From NCBI GenBank assembly GCA_964595075.1, contig CAZQNT010000003.1:1-64000 (forward strand): 64,000 bases of DNA. Direction: 5' to 3'. A model generated the notes under the pieces. The model did no database searches and had not been told where the DNA came from. It was given only the letters and a program-made list of their open reading frames with translations. Shown here one piece after another: positions 31,517-40,064 of the stretch. Numbering within the stretch: position 1 is the stretch's first letter; each line of letters begins with the position of its first letter. This DNA comes from JAHJFW01 sp964595075. GTDB taxonomy: Bacteria > Patescibacteriota > Patescibacteriia > 2-12-FULL-60-25. Both the position numbers and the translations under genes were made by a program.

Positions 31517-31978
31517 ATGAAAACAAAGGGAGGTTTCACCATTCTTGAGTTGCTCATTGTTTTGGCGATCGTCGGAACGCTTGTTGGCGTTGCAGTTTAC
31601 TCTCTCGGCGTCTCCCGCGCAAAAACCCGCGATGCAAAACGCGTATCCGATGTTAGCGTGATTAGAAGTTCTTTAAGCCAGTACTGGCTGCAAAAAGCGA
31701 GCTATCCGGTAACGCAAGGAGAAGGGGTATTGCTAGGCAGTCAGGGCGCTAATGCGGACGGACTTACGTCAGAAGGATTCATAGGCAAGAGCGGAGGAGG
31801 TGCAGTTATTCTTCCAATGGTTCCGGTTGGTCCGAAGTCAGGAGAGTTCTACCGTTATAAAGGCGCAACTGGAGGATATTCGCTTCAATTCAAAACAGAG
31901 CGAGATACGGCATATGGAAAAGCCGGAACGTATTTCGCTCATTCGGGCGGCGTTGATCAGGAGGATACGGAAAAATGA
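31517..31978 (+). CDS. Type IV pilin-like protein
   Basis: 153 aa. MKTKGG^FTILELLIVLAIVGTLVGVAVYSL is a prepilin leader with the Glu at position +5 of the mature protein. No Cys in the mature part, unlike the previous pilin. The shared NDAKRVAD/RDAKRVSD segment after the helix shows the two arose by duplication. Could be an alternative major pilin or a minor pilin. Overlaps pilD by 4 nt. Confidence 0.85.
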   Translation: MKTKGGFTILELLIVLAIVGTLVGVAVYSLGVSRAKTRDAKRVSDVSVIRSSLSQYWLQKASYPVTQGEGVLLGSQGANADGLTSEGFIGKSGGGAVILPMVPVGPKSGEFYRYKGATGGYSLQFKTERDTAYGKAGTYFAHSGGVDQEDTEK

Positions 31979-32766
31979 GCCAGTATCTAACTATTCCGTT
32001 CGCCGCCGTGCTCGGCGCTTGCTTAGGTTCGTTCGCGAATGTGGCAGCCATCCGTCTTCACGCGATGACGTCTCTCGGCGGCAGATCACGTTGTCCGGAA
32101 TGCGACGCGCCGATCCGTCCGCGCCACCTTGTCCCGATTTTTTCCTGGCTGGCGCTTCGAGGTCGTTGCGCGGATTGCGGAGCAAAAATTCATATTCAAT
32201 ATCCGCTAGTAGAATTACTCTGCGCCGCGTTAGTGGTTTTGGCGGCTATAAGACACGATCCGTTTCTTGGTTATGCCGCGCCTTTCGCATTTGAGACGAT
32301 TATTTCCATCTCACTCGTGATAGTTTCAGTTATGGATCTTAGGTGGAGTGAGCTTCCGGTTGAGGTTCTTGTTTTAGTCGGAATAGTCGGTGCGATTTGG
32401 AATTTATTTTTTGGTTGGTTAAACGGCGAAATCATTACTTCCGCTATCTCGATCGCTACCGGAACTGCGGTTGGGACGGTATTTTTCGGCGCGCAATGGG
32501 CGCTCTCAAAAGGAAAGTGGCTAGGGAGCGGCGACGTTTGGTTCGGCGCCATGATGGGACTCGTTCTCGCGTGGCCAACTACGGCTTATGCAATATATCT
32601 CTCATATATTTTTGGAGGATTCGGAGTGGGGATGCTTTATGTTTTGCGTAAGGTTAAAAAGGGAATGCGTGTCCCTTTCGCGCCGGCATTATCTCTTGGA
32701 CTCATGGCCGCGCTTTGGTTTCAGCCGTATTTTGACGAACGACTAAAGTTTCTTTTCGGAATATGA
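31975..32766 (+). CDS. pilD: Prepilin peptidase / N-methyltransferase
   Basis: 263 aa, about eight membrane helices. Catalytic aspartates D121 (VMDLRW) and D187 (GSGDVW, the GxGD motif) are present. The two Cys pairs C40/C43 and C65/C68 of the cytoplasmic zinc-binding methyltransferase loop are intact. It cleaves class III leaders after Gly and methylates the new N-terminal Phe; all the prepilins of this cluster are its substrates. Translation is coupled to the upstream pilin by ATGA overlap. Confidence 0.93.
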   Translation: MSQYLTIPFAAVLGACLGSFANVAAIRLHAMTSLGGRSRCPECDAPIRPRHLVPIFSWLALRGRCADCGAKIHIQYPLVELLCAALVVLAAIRHDPFLGYAAPFAFETIISISLVIVSVMDLRWSELPVEVLVLVGIVGAIWNLFFGWLNGEIITSAISIATGTAVGTVFFGAQWALSKGKWLGSGDVWFGAMMGLVLAWPTTAYAIYLSYIFGGFGVGMLYVLRKVKKGMRVPFAPALSLGLMAALWFQPYFDERLKFLFGI

Positions 32767-32781
32767 GATCTTGCAAATTGT

Positions 32782-32875
32782 GTCATTCCCGTGCAGACGG
32801 GAATCCATTTCCTCGAAATATCAGGAATAGGATTTTCACGGTCTGGATCCACCCGAAAGCTTTCGTGGGGATGAC
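32782..32875. repeat. dRS3-like paired-hairpin element, copy 4
   Basis: GTCATTCCC-N8-GGGAATCCA ... GTCTGGATCCACCC..GGGGATGAC. It lies between pilD and the next minor pilin, ending 10 nt before its ATG. Confidence 0.85.
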
Positions 32876-32885
32876 ACGGGGATGG

Positions 32886-33533
32886 ATGACAAAGAAAGGA
32901 TTCACCATCATGGAGCTCATGGTTAGCATAACGATCTTGATGTTGATTTCAGCGGCAACAGTATTCGGATTAAGGGGAGCGAGGGAGAGAGAGGAATTGC
33001 AGACCGCCGCGCGTTTATTGGCCGGTGACATTCGTTCAGTGGAAACAAGGGCTCTCGCCGGATCGAACGTAAAAGTTTGCGCGGTCTCGGCAGCCACTGT
33101 AAAAGTTTGTGAAGCTGAAAATCCATCGCTTGAAGCATGCGTTTCGGATTGCGCGCCAACATCGCCTCCTATATTCGGAGTGCGTTTTTCAGCGCAGGAT
33201 AGCAGATATACGCTGTTTGCAGATACGGAATCCGAGGATTGGCGTTTGACTTCAGCGCGGGAATCTATCGCGCCGCGAACCTTGAATACGCTCGGTAGCA
33301 ATCGAGTGGTAATTGATGATATTACGACGGAATCGGGACAGATAGCCGCGGTAGATATAGGAATTGAGCGTCAGAACGGTCGCGTTCGAATCAACGCCTG
33401 CGGTGAAGTTGGACTTCCGGATTGCGCGCCGACTGAACCGCGAACGGCCTCAATACTTTTGCGTCACCTCGGTACGGATCAAACCGTAACGATTAAGGTG
33501 AACGCCGTTAGCGGACGCGTTACAATAGAATAG
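32886..33533 (+). CDS. Minor pilin, GspH/FimT-like
   Basis: 215 aa from ATG 32886 (MTKKG^FTIMELMVSITILMLISAATVFGL); an in-frame upstream start would translate the dRS3-like repeat. The class III leader and Glu5 are intact. After the helix comes LQTAARLLAGDIRSVETRALAG, which matches the GspH/FimT pattern of pseudopilins that prime assembly. Six or more Cys in the globular part. It belongs to the minor-pilin group 32886-35589. Confidence 0.83.
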   Translation: MTKKGFTIMELMVSITILMLISAATVFGLRGAREREELQTAARLLAGDIRSVETRALAGSNVKVCAVSAATVKVCEAENPSLEACVSDCAPTSPPIFGVRFSAQDSRYTLFADTESEDWRLTSARESIAPRTLNTLGSNRVVIDDITTESGQIAAVDIGIERQNGRVRINACGEVGLPDCAPTEPRTASILLRHLGTDQTVTIKVNAVSGRVTIE

Positions 33534-33544
33534 ATCGATGATAT

Positions 33545-34144
33545 ATGAAAAAGTTGCTGAACGGACAAACTCTGATCGAACTGTTGATCGCAAGCGGTGT
33601 AATCGCAGGCGGATTGTTTGCCTCTGTTACTTTGATTTTTTCAAACCTACGGCTTTCCGACCGCGATTCGGATTCCGTTGTCGCGATAAATCTTGCGCGG
33701 GAGGGAATAGAGCAAGCGAGGGAGCTTCGCGATTCCAATTGGCTCGCGGGAAATCCGTTTGATAGCGGAATGTTCGTCGCCGGCGGAGACTATTCAGCGA
33801 CCCCCTCTTGGGATGGCAAAGCCGTTTCGGATCAAATATCTTTTGACTTTACAGCGGATGATTTTTCCGATCCTGCCGCGATAGTTAGATCGTCCACAGA
33901 GCCCGAAAATCAAGGATTTTTAACGCAAAATTCAGGAGTCGCGGCTGATCCGACTTTATGGAGGCGTCTCATCACGTTCCATCCCGTTTGCGATGCGCCC
34001 GGAGGATTTACATATAAAAACGATGGGGAAACTTGCGGAGGAGATTCGACCGTTGGCGTGAGAGTCGAATCGCGCGTGCGTTGGATGCGTAAAGGTAAGT
34101 CATTTGAACGAGTACTTTATGAAGATCTTTTCGATTGGCGGTAG
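33545..34144 (+). CDS. Minor pilin, PilV/GspI-like
   Basis: 199 aa. MKKLLNG^QTLIELLIASGVIAGGLFAS is a prepilin leader with Gln instead of Phe at mature position 1, a known variant of minor pilins, and Glu5 retained. INLAREGIEQARELRDSNWL follows the helix, like PilV/GspI proteins. The stop TAG at 34142-34144 is part of the inserted repeat at 34141-34186. Confidence 0.8.
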   Translation: MKKLLNGQTLIELLIASGVIAGGLFASVTLIFSNLRLSDRDSDSVVAINLAREGIEQARELRDSNWLAGNPFDSGMFVAGGDYSATPSWDGKAVSDQISFDFTADDFSDPAAIVRSSTEPENQGFLTQNSGVAADPTLWRRLITFHPVCDAPGGFTYKNDGETCGGDSTVGVRVESRVRWMRKGKSFERVLYEDLFDWR

Positions 34145-34769
34145 GGGCGCGATTACCGCGCCAGGGCGGGAGAACCCCGCCTCTACGTTTGCTACGAAAA
34201 AACCCGGATTTTCCTTAATAGAGATGTTGGTAGTCGTCGCGATTTTTTCGGTTACGGTTTTGGTGTTGGCGCAGACGTTCGCTTCGTTCAATCAACTTCA
34301 TCGCAGGATTTCAAACTCGACAGTTTTGAATCAGGACATGCGGTTTGTTACCGAGTCGCTCACGAGAGCTGTTCGACAATATCCGCTTACATTCGTAGGA
34401 GGGGGAATACCATCCAAGCAAAATGAGATTCAATTGAATCAGCCGGACGGCACGCTATACAGAGTAAAGCTTTCTGCTGAAGGGGATCCGGCTTGCGACG
34501 ATCTGCCGTCCATCTCGTGTCTCTTGTTATCGAAAGACGGCGGAGCCACGTGGACGCCGATTACAGGCAAGCGTGTCAACGTGGAACGTTTCGACGTGTA
34601 CGCGCGGCCTCCCGTATCGCCGTTTGAATCCGTCGGCGGAATTTATCCGAACGACGTACAGCCGTTCGTTACTTTTTCGATAAAATTAAGATACGTCGCC
34701 TCTAACTCGAAAGACGATACGACGCTAGAGACGCAGTCAACCGTATCGTCACGCACGTATCAACGCTGA
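34119..34769 (+). CDS. Minor pilin, PilW/GspJ-like, with repeat-encoded leader
   Basis: 216 aa from ATG 34119, overlapping the previous gene by 26 nt. Cleavage site KKPG^FSLIEMLVVVAIFSVTVLVLAQTF is normal, but the leader is about 31 residues because the GTAGGGGCG-family repeat (34141-34186) encodes GAITAPGRENPAST inside it. Most class III leaders have 5-15 residues, though longer ones occur. The mature part with QLHRRISNSTVLNQDMRFVTESLTRAVRQYP fits PilW/GspJ. Whether the repeat impairs processing is unknown. Confidence 0.8.
   Translation: MKIFSIGGRGAITAPGRENPASTFATKKPGFSLIEMLVVVAIFSVTVLVLAQTFASFNQLHRRISNSTVLNQDMRFVTESLTRAVRQYPLTFVGGGIPSKQNEIQLNQPDGTLYRVKLSAEGDPACDDLPSISCLLLSKDGGATWTPITGKRVNVERFDVYARPPVSPFESVGGIYPNDVQPFVTFSIKLRYVASNSKDDTTLETQSTVSSRTYQR
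34141..34186. repeat. GTAGGGGCG-family repeat at a pilin gene junction
   Basis: GTAGGGGCGCGATTACCGCG, then CCAGGGCGGGAGAACCCCGC and CTCTAC. Inverted ends; nearly the same inner hairpin as the recJ copy (17112-17158). Confidence 0.85.
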
Positions 34770-34770
34770 T

Positions 34771-35589
34771 ATGAAATTATCACGTAACACGCGACACGCG
34801 ACACGCAACGAGAGGAACTTGGCTGGAAACATCCTGCCGTTGGCTTTGATCGTGACGTTTACAATCGTACTCGCGGGCGTCGGAATCGGGACGGTGGTTT
34901 TGGAGGGGTCGAGTCGAGCGCGTGAAATCGACGATAGCGTTGCCGCATATTATATGGCGGATTCAGGAATAGAGCGCGAGTTGTTTGAGTTGCGAAAGCG
35001 TGAAGCGACGCTTCAAGATGTTGCCGCGCTCTCCAGCCAATATCCAAACGCCGGAACTTGGAAATCAACTGCTGCGATAGAGACGGCGGATCAAAAGACG
35101 TTTGAGACAATATCGCAGGGTGATTTTCACGTCGTGGATTTATTTGATCCGAACAATCTCGGCTCGGCTGGCGGCGTCGATCAATTGCAGATTGATTGGT
35201 CCGGAGCTGCGCAGCTTGAGATTGGTTACGCGCAATGGACGTCAGGAGCGATAGTGACATGGCCGAGCGAGGATTCGTATGTTTTTGAAACAGGAGCAGG
35301 TCCGTCATACACAATCGCAGGGCTAGACGCGACAAAGGCGTATAGATTTCGGATCAAAGCGATGAACGGAGATGCCGCAAACGTCGTCGTGACCGCGTTT
35401 AACGGCGGATCGCCGGTTCCGTTTCCTGGCGACATCACGTTGTCCGCCGAGGGAACGTACGGAAAAGCGACTCAAAAAACCGCCGTTACTTTACCGAAGC
35501 TCGACGTTCTTTCCGAAATTTACGGTTTCGTGATTTTTTCGGAATGCCAGATATTGAAGGGGGTCGGAGGAGTCCCGATTTGTCCGTGA
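34771..35589 (+). CDS. PilX/GspK-like minor pilus protein
   Basis: 272 aa. Basic head, then GNILPLALIVTFTIVLAGVGIGTVV, the N-terminal helix of the PilX type (no standard G^F site; the first helix residue is preceded by AG). AAYYMADSGIERELFELRKRE is typical of PilX N-terminal domains. The C-terminal half is beta-rich. It closes the minor-pilin set PilV-W-X, which in model systems forms the tip complex. It starts 1 nt after the previous stop. Confidence 0.78.
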   Translation: MKLSRNTRHATRNERNLAGNILPLALIVTFTIVLAGVGIGTVVLEGSSRAREIDDSVAAYYMADSGIERELFELRKREATLQDVAALSSQYPNAGTWKSTAAIETADQKTFETISQGDFHVVDLFDPNNLGSAGGVDQLQIDWSGAAQLEIGYAQWTSGAIVTWPSEDSYVFETGAGPSYTIAGLDATKAYRFRIKAMNGDAANVVVTAFNGGSPVPFPGDITLSAEGTYGKATQKTAVTLPKLDVLSEIYGFVIFSECQILKGVGGVPICP

Positions 35590-35590
35590 A

Positions 35591-35612
35591 GTACCAGGTA
35601 CGTACCTGGTAC
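35591..35612. repeat. REP palindrome G
   Basis: Perfect 22-bp palindrome GTACCAGGTAC/GTACCTGGTAC starting 1 nt after the PilX-like stop codon, without the TGTGGATAA flank. Pairs with copy H 65 nt away. Confidence 0.92.
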
Positions 35613-35667
35613 GTATTCTGGCCAAGATTAACAATCCTCAATGTTTTTGAGTATTTTAAGTAGAGTG

Positions 35668-35699
35668 TGTGGATAAGGTACCAGGTACGTACCTGGTAC
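35668..35699. repeat. REP palindrome H
   Basis: TGTGGATAAG plus perfect palindrome at 35678-35699. The G-H pair encloses an unannotated 65-nt spacer with no coding potential seen. Confidence 0.92.
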
Positions 35700-35713
35700 G
35701 TGTGTATAAACAA

Positions 35714-35778
35714 AGAGCGCACCGTCGGGAGACATGAGCGCGGAGTTCCGTCTTGCGACGGCGCGTCTCTTTGTCTCA
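35714..35778 (-). terminator. Imperfect long hairpin downstream of the Ser/Lys-rich gene
   Basis: Minus strand CAAAGAGACGCGCCGTCG pairs with CGACGGTGCGCTCTTTG across a loop of about 28 nt and ends in CTTTGTTT. It would act as a terminator of the minus-strand unit; pairing is good but the loop is large. Confidence 0.5.
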
Positions 35779-35792
35779 CGCGGTGCGCGAGG

Positions 35793-35981
35793 CTACTTCT
35801 GCGGTCCGGAGGAGTTGATCACGACGGTGCTGGTTCCAGGCCCGAAGCCGAGCATTCGGTCGTACGTCTCCTTCTCGCTCTCACGAGACGTCAGCGACTT
35901 GTCCCGATCGCGGGAACCCTCGGTGTGCTTGCCCTTGTCGCTCTTGCTCGCCTTGCTGGACTTGCTCGAATGTTTTCCCAC
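35793..35981 (-). CDS. Ser/Lys-rich small protein (62 aa), GC-rich single-gene unit
   Basis: GTG start at 35981 after AGAGGATACA. The first 40 residues are Ser/Lys/Asp-rich (GKHSSKSSKASKSDKGKH), certainly disordered; the end is YDRMLGFGPGTSTVVINSSG. No family recognised; strong charge suggests nucleic-acid or membrane-surface contact, unproven. Third codon positions are nearly all G/C, and the unit has a consensus promoter (36039-36067) with a leader of about 50 nt and a hairpin after the stop, like the units at 7186 and 21309. Confidence 0.55.
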   Translation of the reverse strand: MGKHSSKSSKASKSDKGKHTEGSRDRDKSLTSRESEKETYDRMLGFGPGTSTVVINSSGPQK

Positions 35982-36038
35982 TGTATCCTCTTTTCTGCGC
36001 TGTCGCGCGGTTTGTCTGGAACTGTTACCAACGGTGCT

Positions 36039-36067
36039 TTATTAGCATTTTTTTTAGTTATTGTCAA
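36039..36067 (-). promoter_or_regulatory. Consensus sigma70 promoter of the Ser/Lys-rich unit
   Basis: Minus strand TTGACA (36062-36067), 17-bp A-rich spacer, TAATAA (36039-36044). Confidence 0.75.
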
Positions 36068-36125
36068 GAGCGGTTGGTCTTCCACGTACTTCGCTTTTCC
36101 TCTATTTTTCCTGTAAACTTTCATT

Positions 36126-38111
36126 ATGACCAAATCCGACGCCGCCAAGCGTGTTGATAAACTTCGGGCGGAAATTGACCGGTATCGTTACCAATATCAC
36201 GTTTTGAACGCCCTAGAGATATCCGAGGCGGCTTTGGATGCATTGAAGCATGATCTGTATAAGTTGGAGCAGGAATATCCGGATCTCGTCACCTCCGACT
36301 CTCCGACGCAGCGCGTTGCCGGAAAGGCGATGGAGGGGTTTAAGAAGGTCAGGCATGAAGTCCCGATGCTTTCGATCGAGGACGCTTTTTCGCGCGAAGA
36401 AGTGGACGAGTGGCTGGCGCGAATGAAAAGGTTACGTCCGCACGCGGCGTTTGATTTTTTTGCGGATCCGAAGATGGACGGTCTCGCCGTATCTTTGATC
36501 TACAAAGATGGGATTTTTGTCCGCGGCGCCACGCGAGGTGACGGGAAAGTGGGGGAGGATGTCACGCATAATTTGAGAACCATCGAAGCGATTCCTCTTA
36601 CGCTCCGAAAAACGTTTAAGGGCCGTCTCGAAGTTCGCGGCGAGGTTTACATGACGAAGACGCAGCTTGAAGCGTTGAATAAGAAATTGAAGAAGCGCGG
36701 CGAGTCGGCGCTCGCGAATCCACGAAACGCGGCAGCGGGTTCCATTCGCCAGCTCGATCCGAAGATCGCGGCAGAGCGCGGTTTGTCTTTCATGGGATAC
36801 GGCTTGCTCGGCGATGAGACGCTAAAGACTTGCGAAGAGAGGCACGCGGCTTTGCGGCAATTCGGATTTCCGATAAATGCGAACGCGAAATATTGCCGGA
36901 CGCTTGATGAAGTTGAGAAGGTTTTTGATTCGCTTCAAAAAAAGCGCGACTCTCTTGATTATTGGATCGACGGTCTTGTGGTGAACGTGAACGACGACGC
37001 GCTTTTTTCGTCGCTTGGCGTTGTCGGAAAAACACCGCGCGCCGTTGTCGCCTGGAAATTTCCGGCGGAGCAGGGGACGTCTATCGTGCGGGATATTGTA
37101 GTTTCAGTCGGACGCACGGGAGCGCTCACGCCGGTCGCGATTTTAGATCCCGTCCGACTCGTCGGTACGACCGTGACTCACGCGACTTTGCATAATCAGG
37201 ATGAAATTGAACGACTCGGTTTGAAAATCGGCGATACGGTTATCGTTGAAAAAGCGGGAGACGTCATACCGAAAGTAATCAAAGTTTTGACCAAACTTAG
37301 GACCGGAAAAGAAAAATCGTTTCATATGCCGAAACATTGTCCGATTTGCAGTTCGCCGGTTGAACGCAGAGAAGGTGAAGTTGCGACAGTTTGTACTAAT
37401 AAGAGATGTTTTGCGCAGGAATTGCAGAGGTTATTGCACTTCGTCAGCAAGAACGCGGTGGATATTCGCGGTCTTGGCGATAAGATAATGGAAATGCTTC
37501 TAAGTCAGGGCTTGGTTAGAGAGGCGGCGGATTTGTTTAAACTTAAAAAAGAGGATTTGTTAGGATTGCCCGGTTTCGCACAGCAGGCATCGTCCAAGTT
37601 GGTAGAAGAAGTCCAATCGCGACGAAGCATCCCGCTCGAGCGTTTCATTAACGCGCTCGGGATCCGACATATAGGCGAAGAGACGGCGCGCGATTTGGCG
37701 TCTGCATTCGGGACGTTTGTGAAATTTCGTCACGCCTCAAAAGATGAGTTGACCGCGATCAATGGAGTCGGTGAAGTCGCGGCGGATTCCGTCAAGGAAT
37801 TTTTTGCGGATTCGCATGAAGCGCATCGTCTCGATAATTTGCTTGAAGTAGTCACGATTTCGAGCGCTCCGAAAAAAGCCGCAGGAAAATTAACCGGCAC
37901 GAGTTGGGTTTTGACCGGAACTTTGGAATCCATGTCGCGCGAAGAAGCGAAGGCGGCGATCAGGGAACGCGGCGGCGAAACGTCCGAGTCGGTATCCGAG
38001 AAGACCACATATCTAGTAGCTGGCGCGAGTCCGGGTTCGAAATACGATAAGGCGAAGAAGCTGGGAGTGAGAGTGTTAGATGAAAAGGAAATGCTCGGGA
38101 TGTTGAAATAA
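36126..38111 (+). CDS. ligA: NAD-dependent DNA ligase
   Basis: 661 aa, normal length. Seals nicks using NAD. Seen: YHVLNALEISEAALDALKHDL (domain Ia), adenylated Lys in ADPKMDGLAVS (K116; the usual KIDG is KMDG), RGDGKVGEDVT, the OB fold, a four-Cys zinc motif (CPIC...CTNKRC, about 401-428), helix-hairpin-helix repeats and a C-terminal BRCT domain (about 585-661). TAAACT (36114-36119) ends 6 nt before ATG, pointing to a leaderless message. Single-gene unit. Confidence 0.96.
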   Translation: MTKSDAAKRVDKLRAEIDRYRYQYHVLNALEISEAALDALKHDLYKLEQEYPDLVTSDSPTQRVAGKAMEGFKKVRHEVPMLSIEDAFSREEVDEWLARMKRLRPHAAFDFFADPKMDGLAVSLIYKDGIFVRGATRGDGKVGEDVTHNLRTIEAIPLTLRKTFKGRLEVRGEVYMTKTQLEALNKKLKKRGESALANPRNAAAGSIRQLDPKIAAERGLSFMGYGLLGDETLKTCEERHAALRQFGFPINANAKYCRTLDEVEKVFDSLQKKRDSLDYWIDGLVVNVNDDALFSSLGVVGKTPRAVVAWKFPAEQGTSIVRDIVVSVGRTGALTPVAILDPVRLVGTTVTHATLHNQDEIERLGLKIGDTVIVEKAGDVIPKVIKVLTKLRTGKEKSFHMPKHCPICSSPVERREGEVATVCTNKRCFAQELQRLLHFVSKNAVDIRGLGDKIMEMLLSQGLVREAADLFKLKKEDLLGLPGFAQQASSKLVEEVQSRRSIPLERFINALGIRHIGEETARDLASAFGTFVKFRHASKDELTAINGVGEVAADSVKEFFADSHEAHRLDNLLEVVTISSAPKKAAGKLTGTSWVLTGTLESMSREEAKAAIRERGGETSESVSEKTTYLVAGASPGSKYDKAKKLGVRVLDEKEMLGMLK

Positions 38112-38138
38112 GTCACCCATTCTCCATCTAAGTAATGT

Positions 38139-38273
38139 GTCATTGCGAGGAGGCTCGTGCGACGTGGCAATCTTTATAAGAGATTTACTTTGAAAGATTG
38201 CCGCGTCGTTGCTACTCCTCGCAACGACAGGGGTATTAGATTGCCACGTCGCCTGCTGGCTCCTCGCAATGAC
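38139..38273. repeat. GTCATTGCGAGGAG-family inverted repeat, three half-units
   Basis: GTCATTGCGAGGAGGCTCGT..GACGTGGCAATCTT, then AAGATTGCCGCGTCG..CTCCTCGCAACGAC, then AGATTGCCACGTCG..CTCCTCGCAATGAC. The first and second halves pair, and the third is a repeat of the second. This motif is widespread in bacterial genomes (known to me from several phyla). Confidence 0.85.
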
Positions 38274-38320
38274 ATAGGCCTCTATTCTAAAATCAGGTTT
38301 TCAGATACAATTTTTCCATT

Positions 38321-38623
38321 ATGCCACTGACGCGGAAAGAGGTAGAAACGCTTGCAGAGCTCGCGCGTTTGAAGTTGTCGGAAGAGGAATTGACTAGCGC
38401 TGAAAAAGATTTGGATTCCATACTTGGATATGTCGATCGATTGCAGAAAATTGATACGTCCGGAGTTTTGCCGCACGGAATTTCTTCGACTGAAATCGGG
38501 TGGCGTTCGGATACGGTTTTCGAGTGCGACGATGCAACGCGAGAATTGATATTGGCGAATTTCCCGGCGCGCCGTGGAGATCTTCTTGAAACTCCGGCGG
38601 TTTTCGAGGAACCGAAAAAATAA
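38321..38623 (+). CDS. gatC: Asp/Glu-tRNA amidotransferase subunit C
   Basis: 100 aa, normal length. LTRKEVETLAELARLKLSEEE at the start is the family hallmark, followed by ILGYVDRLQKIDT. GatC braces GatA against GatB in the enzyme that converts Glu-tRNA(Gln) to Gln-tRNA(Gln) and Asp-tRNA(Asn) to Asn-tRNA(Asn). gatA follows 5 nt later; gatB is not in this window. TACAAT at 38306-38311 is a likely -10. Confidence 0.94.
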   Translation: MPLTRKEVETLAELARLKLSEEELTSAEKDLDSILGYVDRLQKIDTSGVLPHGISSTEIGWRSDTVFECDDATRELILANFPARRGDLLETPAVFEEPKK

Positions 38624-38628
38624 TCAAC

Positions 38629-40059
38629 ATGCCAAAGCCACTCAACGAACTTACGATTTCAGAATCTGAACAAATGCTGCGTGCCGGCGATGTTTCGTCG
38701 CGCGAGATAACTGACGCTTGTTTGAAGGAGGTCCGTTCGCAGAACGTCACGTTAAACGCATTTTTAGACGTGTACGAGGAAGAAGCGCGCTCTGCGGCGG
38801 ATCGTTCGGATGAACGCAGAGCGGAAAGAAATTCGTTCGGTCCGCTCGACGGCGTTCCTATCGCGTTGAAAGATAACATTTTATTTCAGGAAAAACGTTG
38901 CACTGCCGGATCGAAGATGCTCGCGAACTATACGGCTACAACTCACGCTACCGTAACCAAGAAGTTGCTTGAAGCTGGCGCGGTGATACTCGGCAAAACA
39001 AACATGGACGAGTTTGCCATGGGATCGTCCACCGAACATTCCGCGTTCGGCCCGACGCGAAATCCGCGAGACATTGAACGAGTTCCCGGCGGTTCGTCTG
39101 GAGGAAGCGCTGCGGCTGTCGCGGCTCGGATGTGTTCCGCCGCTTTAGGATCGGACACGGGAGGATCCATTCGACAACCCGCGTCTTTTTGCGGTGTAGT
39201 CGGACTAAAGCCGACATACGGAAGAGTTTCACGATCTGGTCTCATGGCAATGGCATCGTCGCTCGATCAGATCGGACCCATCACAAGGACAGTTGAAGAC
39301 GCGGAGATTTTGCTTGAGACAATCCAGGGATATGATCCGGCTGACGAGACAACGGCGGACGTTGAGAATTTTTCTCGTGTGAAGCGCGAGAGTCTGTCCG
39401 GAGTACGTATCGGTTTGCCGAAACAGGCGTGGGGAGAGGGGATGGATAGTGGAGTTCGCGAGCGCGTTGAACAGGCGATTAGCGTTTTGAAGGAAGCTGG
39501 TGCGGAAGTTCAAGAAGTGGATTTGCCTTATGCGGACGCGGCGTTGGCGGCTTATTATCTCATAATGCCGTGCGAAGTTTCGGCGAATATGGCTAGATTC
39601 GACGGAATTCGCTACGGGATTCGTACTGGAGGGCTCCCGCTTTTTGAAACTTACGCTCATGCTCGAGCGAGTGGATTAGGTTCCGAAGTCCGACGACGCA
39701 TCCTACTTGGGACGTACGCGCTTTCACGCGGATACTACGACGCGTACTATCTTCAGGCGAAAAAAGTTCAGACGTTGATCCGTCGCGCGTACCATGACGC
39801 TTTCGAGCAAGTGGATATTCTCTTAACCCCAACGGCACCCACAACTGCATTTAAGATCGGAGAAAAAATTTCCGACCCGCTTACGATGTATCTCGAAGAT
39901 ATTTTTACGGTCGGAGTAAACGTCGCCGGAGTCCCGGCGGTTTCCGTCCCATGCGGAGACTTCGAGGGACTGCCTGTTGGAATGCATCTGGTCGGCAAAT
40001 GGTTCAAGGAGGCGGAGTTATTGTCTACTGCTCGCATTTATGAGGAACGACGCGGTTGA
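38629..40059 (+). CDS. gatA: Asp/Glu-tRNA amidotransferase subunit A
   Basis: 476 aa. Amidase-signature enzyme; the Ser-cisSer-Lys triad is visible: Lys in ALKDN (about 82), Ser in GGSSGGSAAAVAA (about 155) and Ser in GSDTGGSIRQP (about 178). It releases ammonia from Gln for GatB. Operon with gatC; the following membrane protein gene begins 5 nt after its stop. Confidence 0.96.
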   Translation: MPKPLNELTISESEQMLRAGDVSSREITDACLKEVRSQNVTLNAFLDVYEEEARSAADRSDERRAERNSFGPLDGVPIALKDNILFQEKRCTAGSKMLANYTATTHATVTKKLLEAGAVILGKTNMDEFAMGSSTEHSAFGPTRNPRDIERVPGGSSGGSAAAVAARMCSAALGSDTGGSIRQPASFCGVVGLKPTYGRVSRSGLMAMASSLDQIGPITRTVEDAEILLETIQGYDPADETTADVENFSRVKRESLSGVRIGLPKQAWGEGMDSGVRERVEQAISVLKEAGAEVQEVDLPYADAALAAYYLIMPCEVSANMARFDGIRYGIRTGGLPLFETYAHARASGLGSEVRRRILLGTYALSRGYYDAYYLQAKKVQTLIRRAYHDAFEQVDILLTPTAPTTAFKIGEKISDPLTMYLEDIFTVGVNVAGVPAVSVPCGDFEGLPVGMHLVGKWFKEAELLSTARIYEERRG

Positions 40060-40064
40060 CGCTT

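Noticed and set aside
35486..35779. Minus-strand frame encoding TYQVRTWY twice
   Set aside because: This peptide is the translation of the REP palindromes and appears wherever they occur; not a gene.
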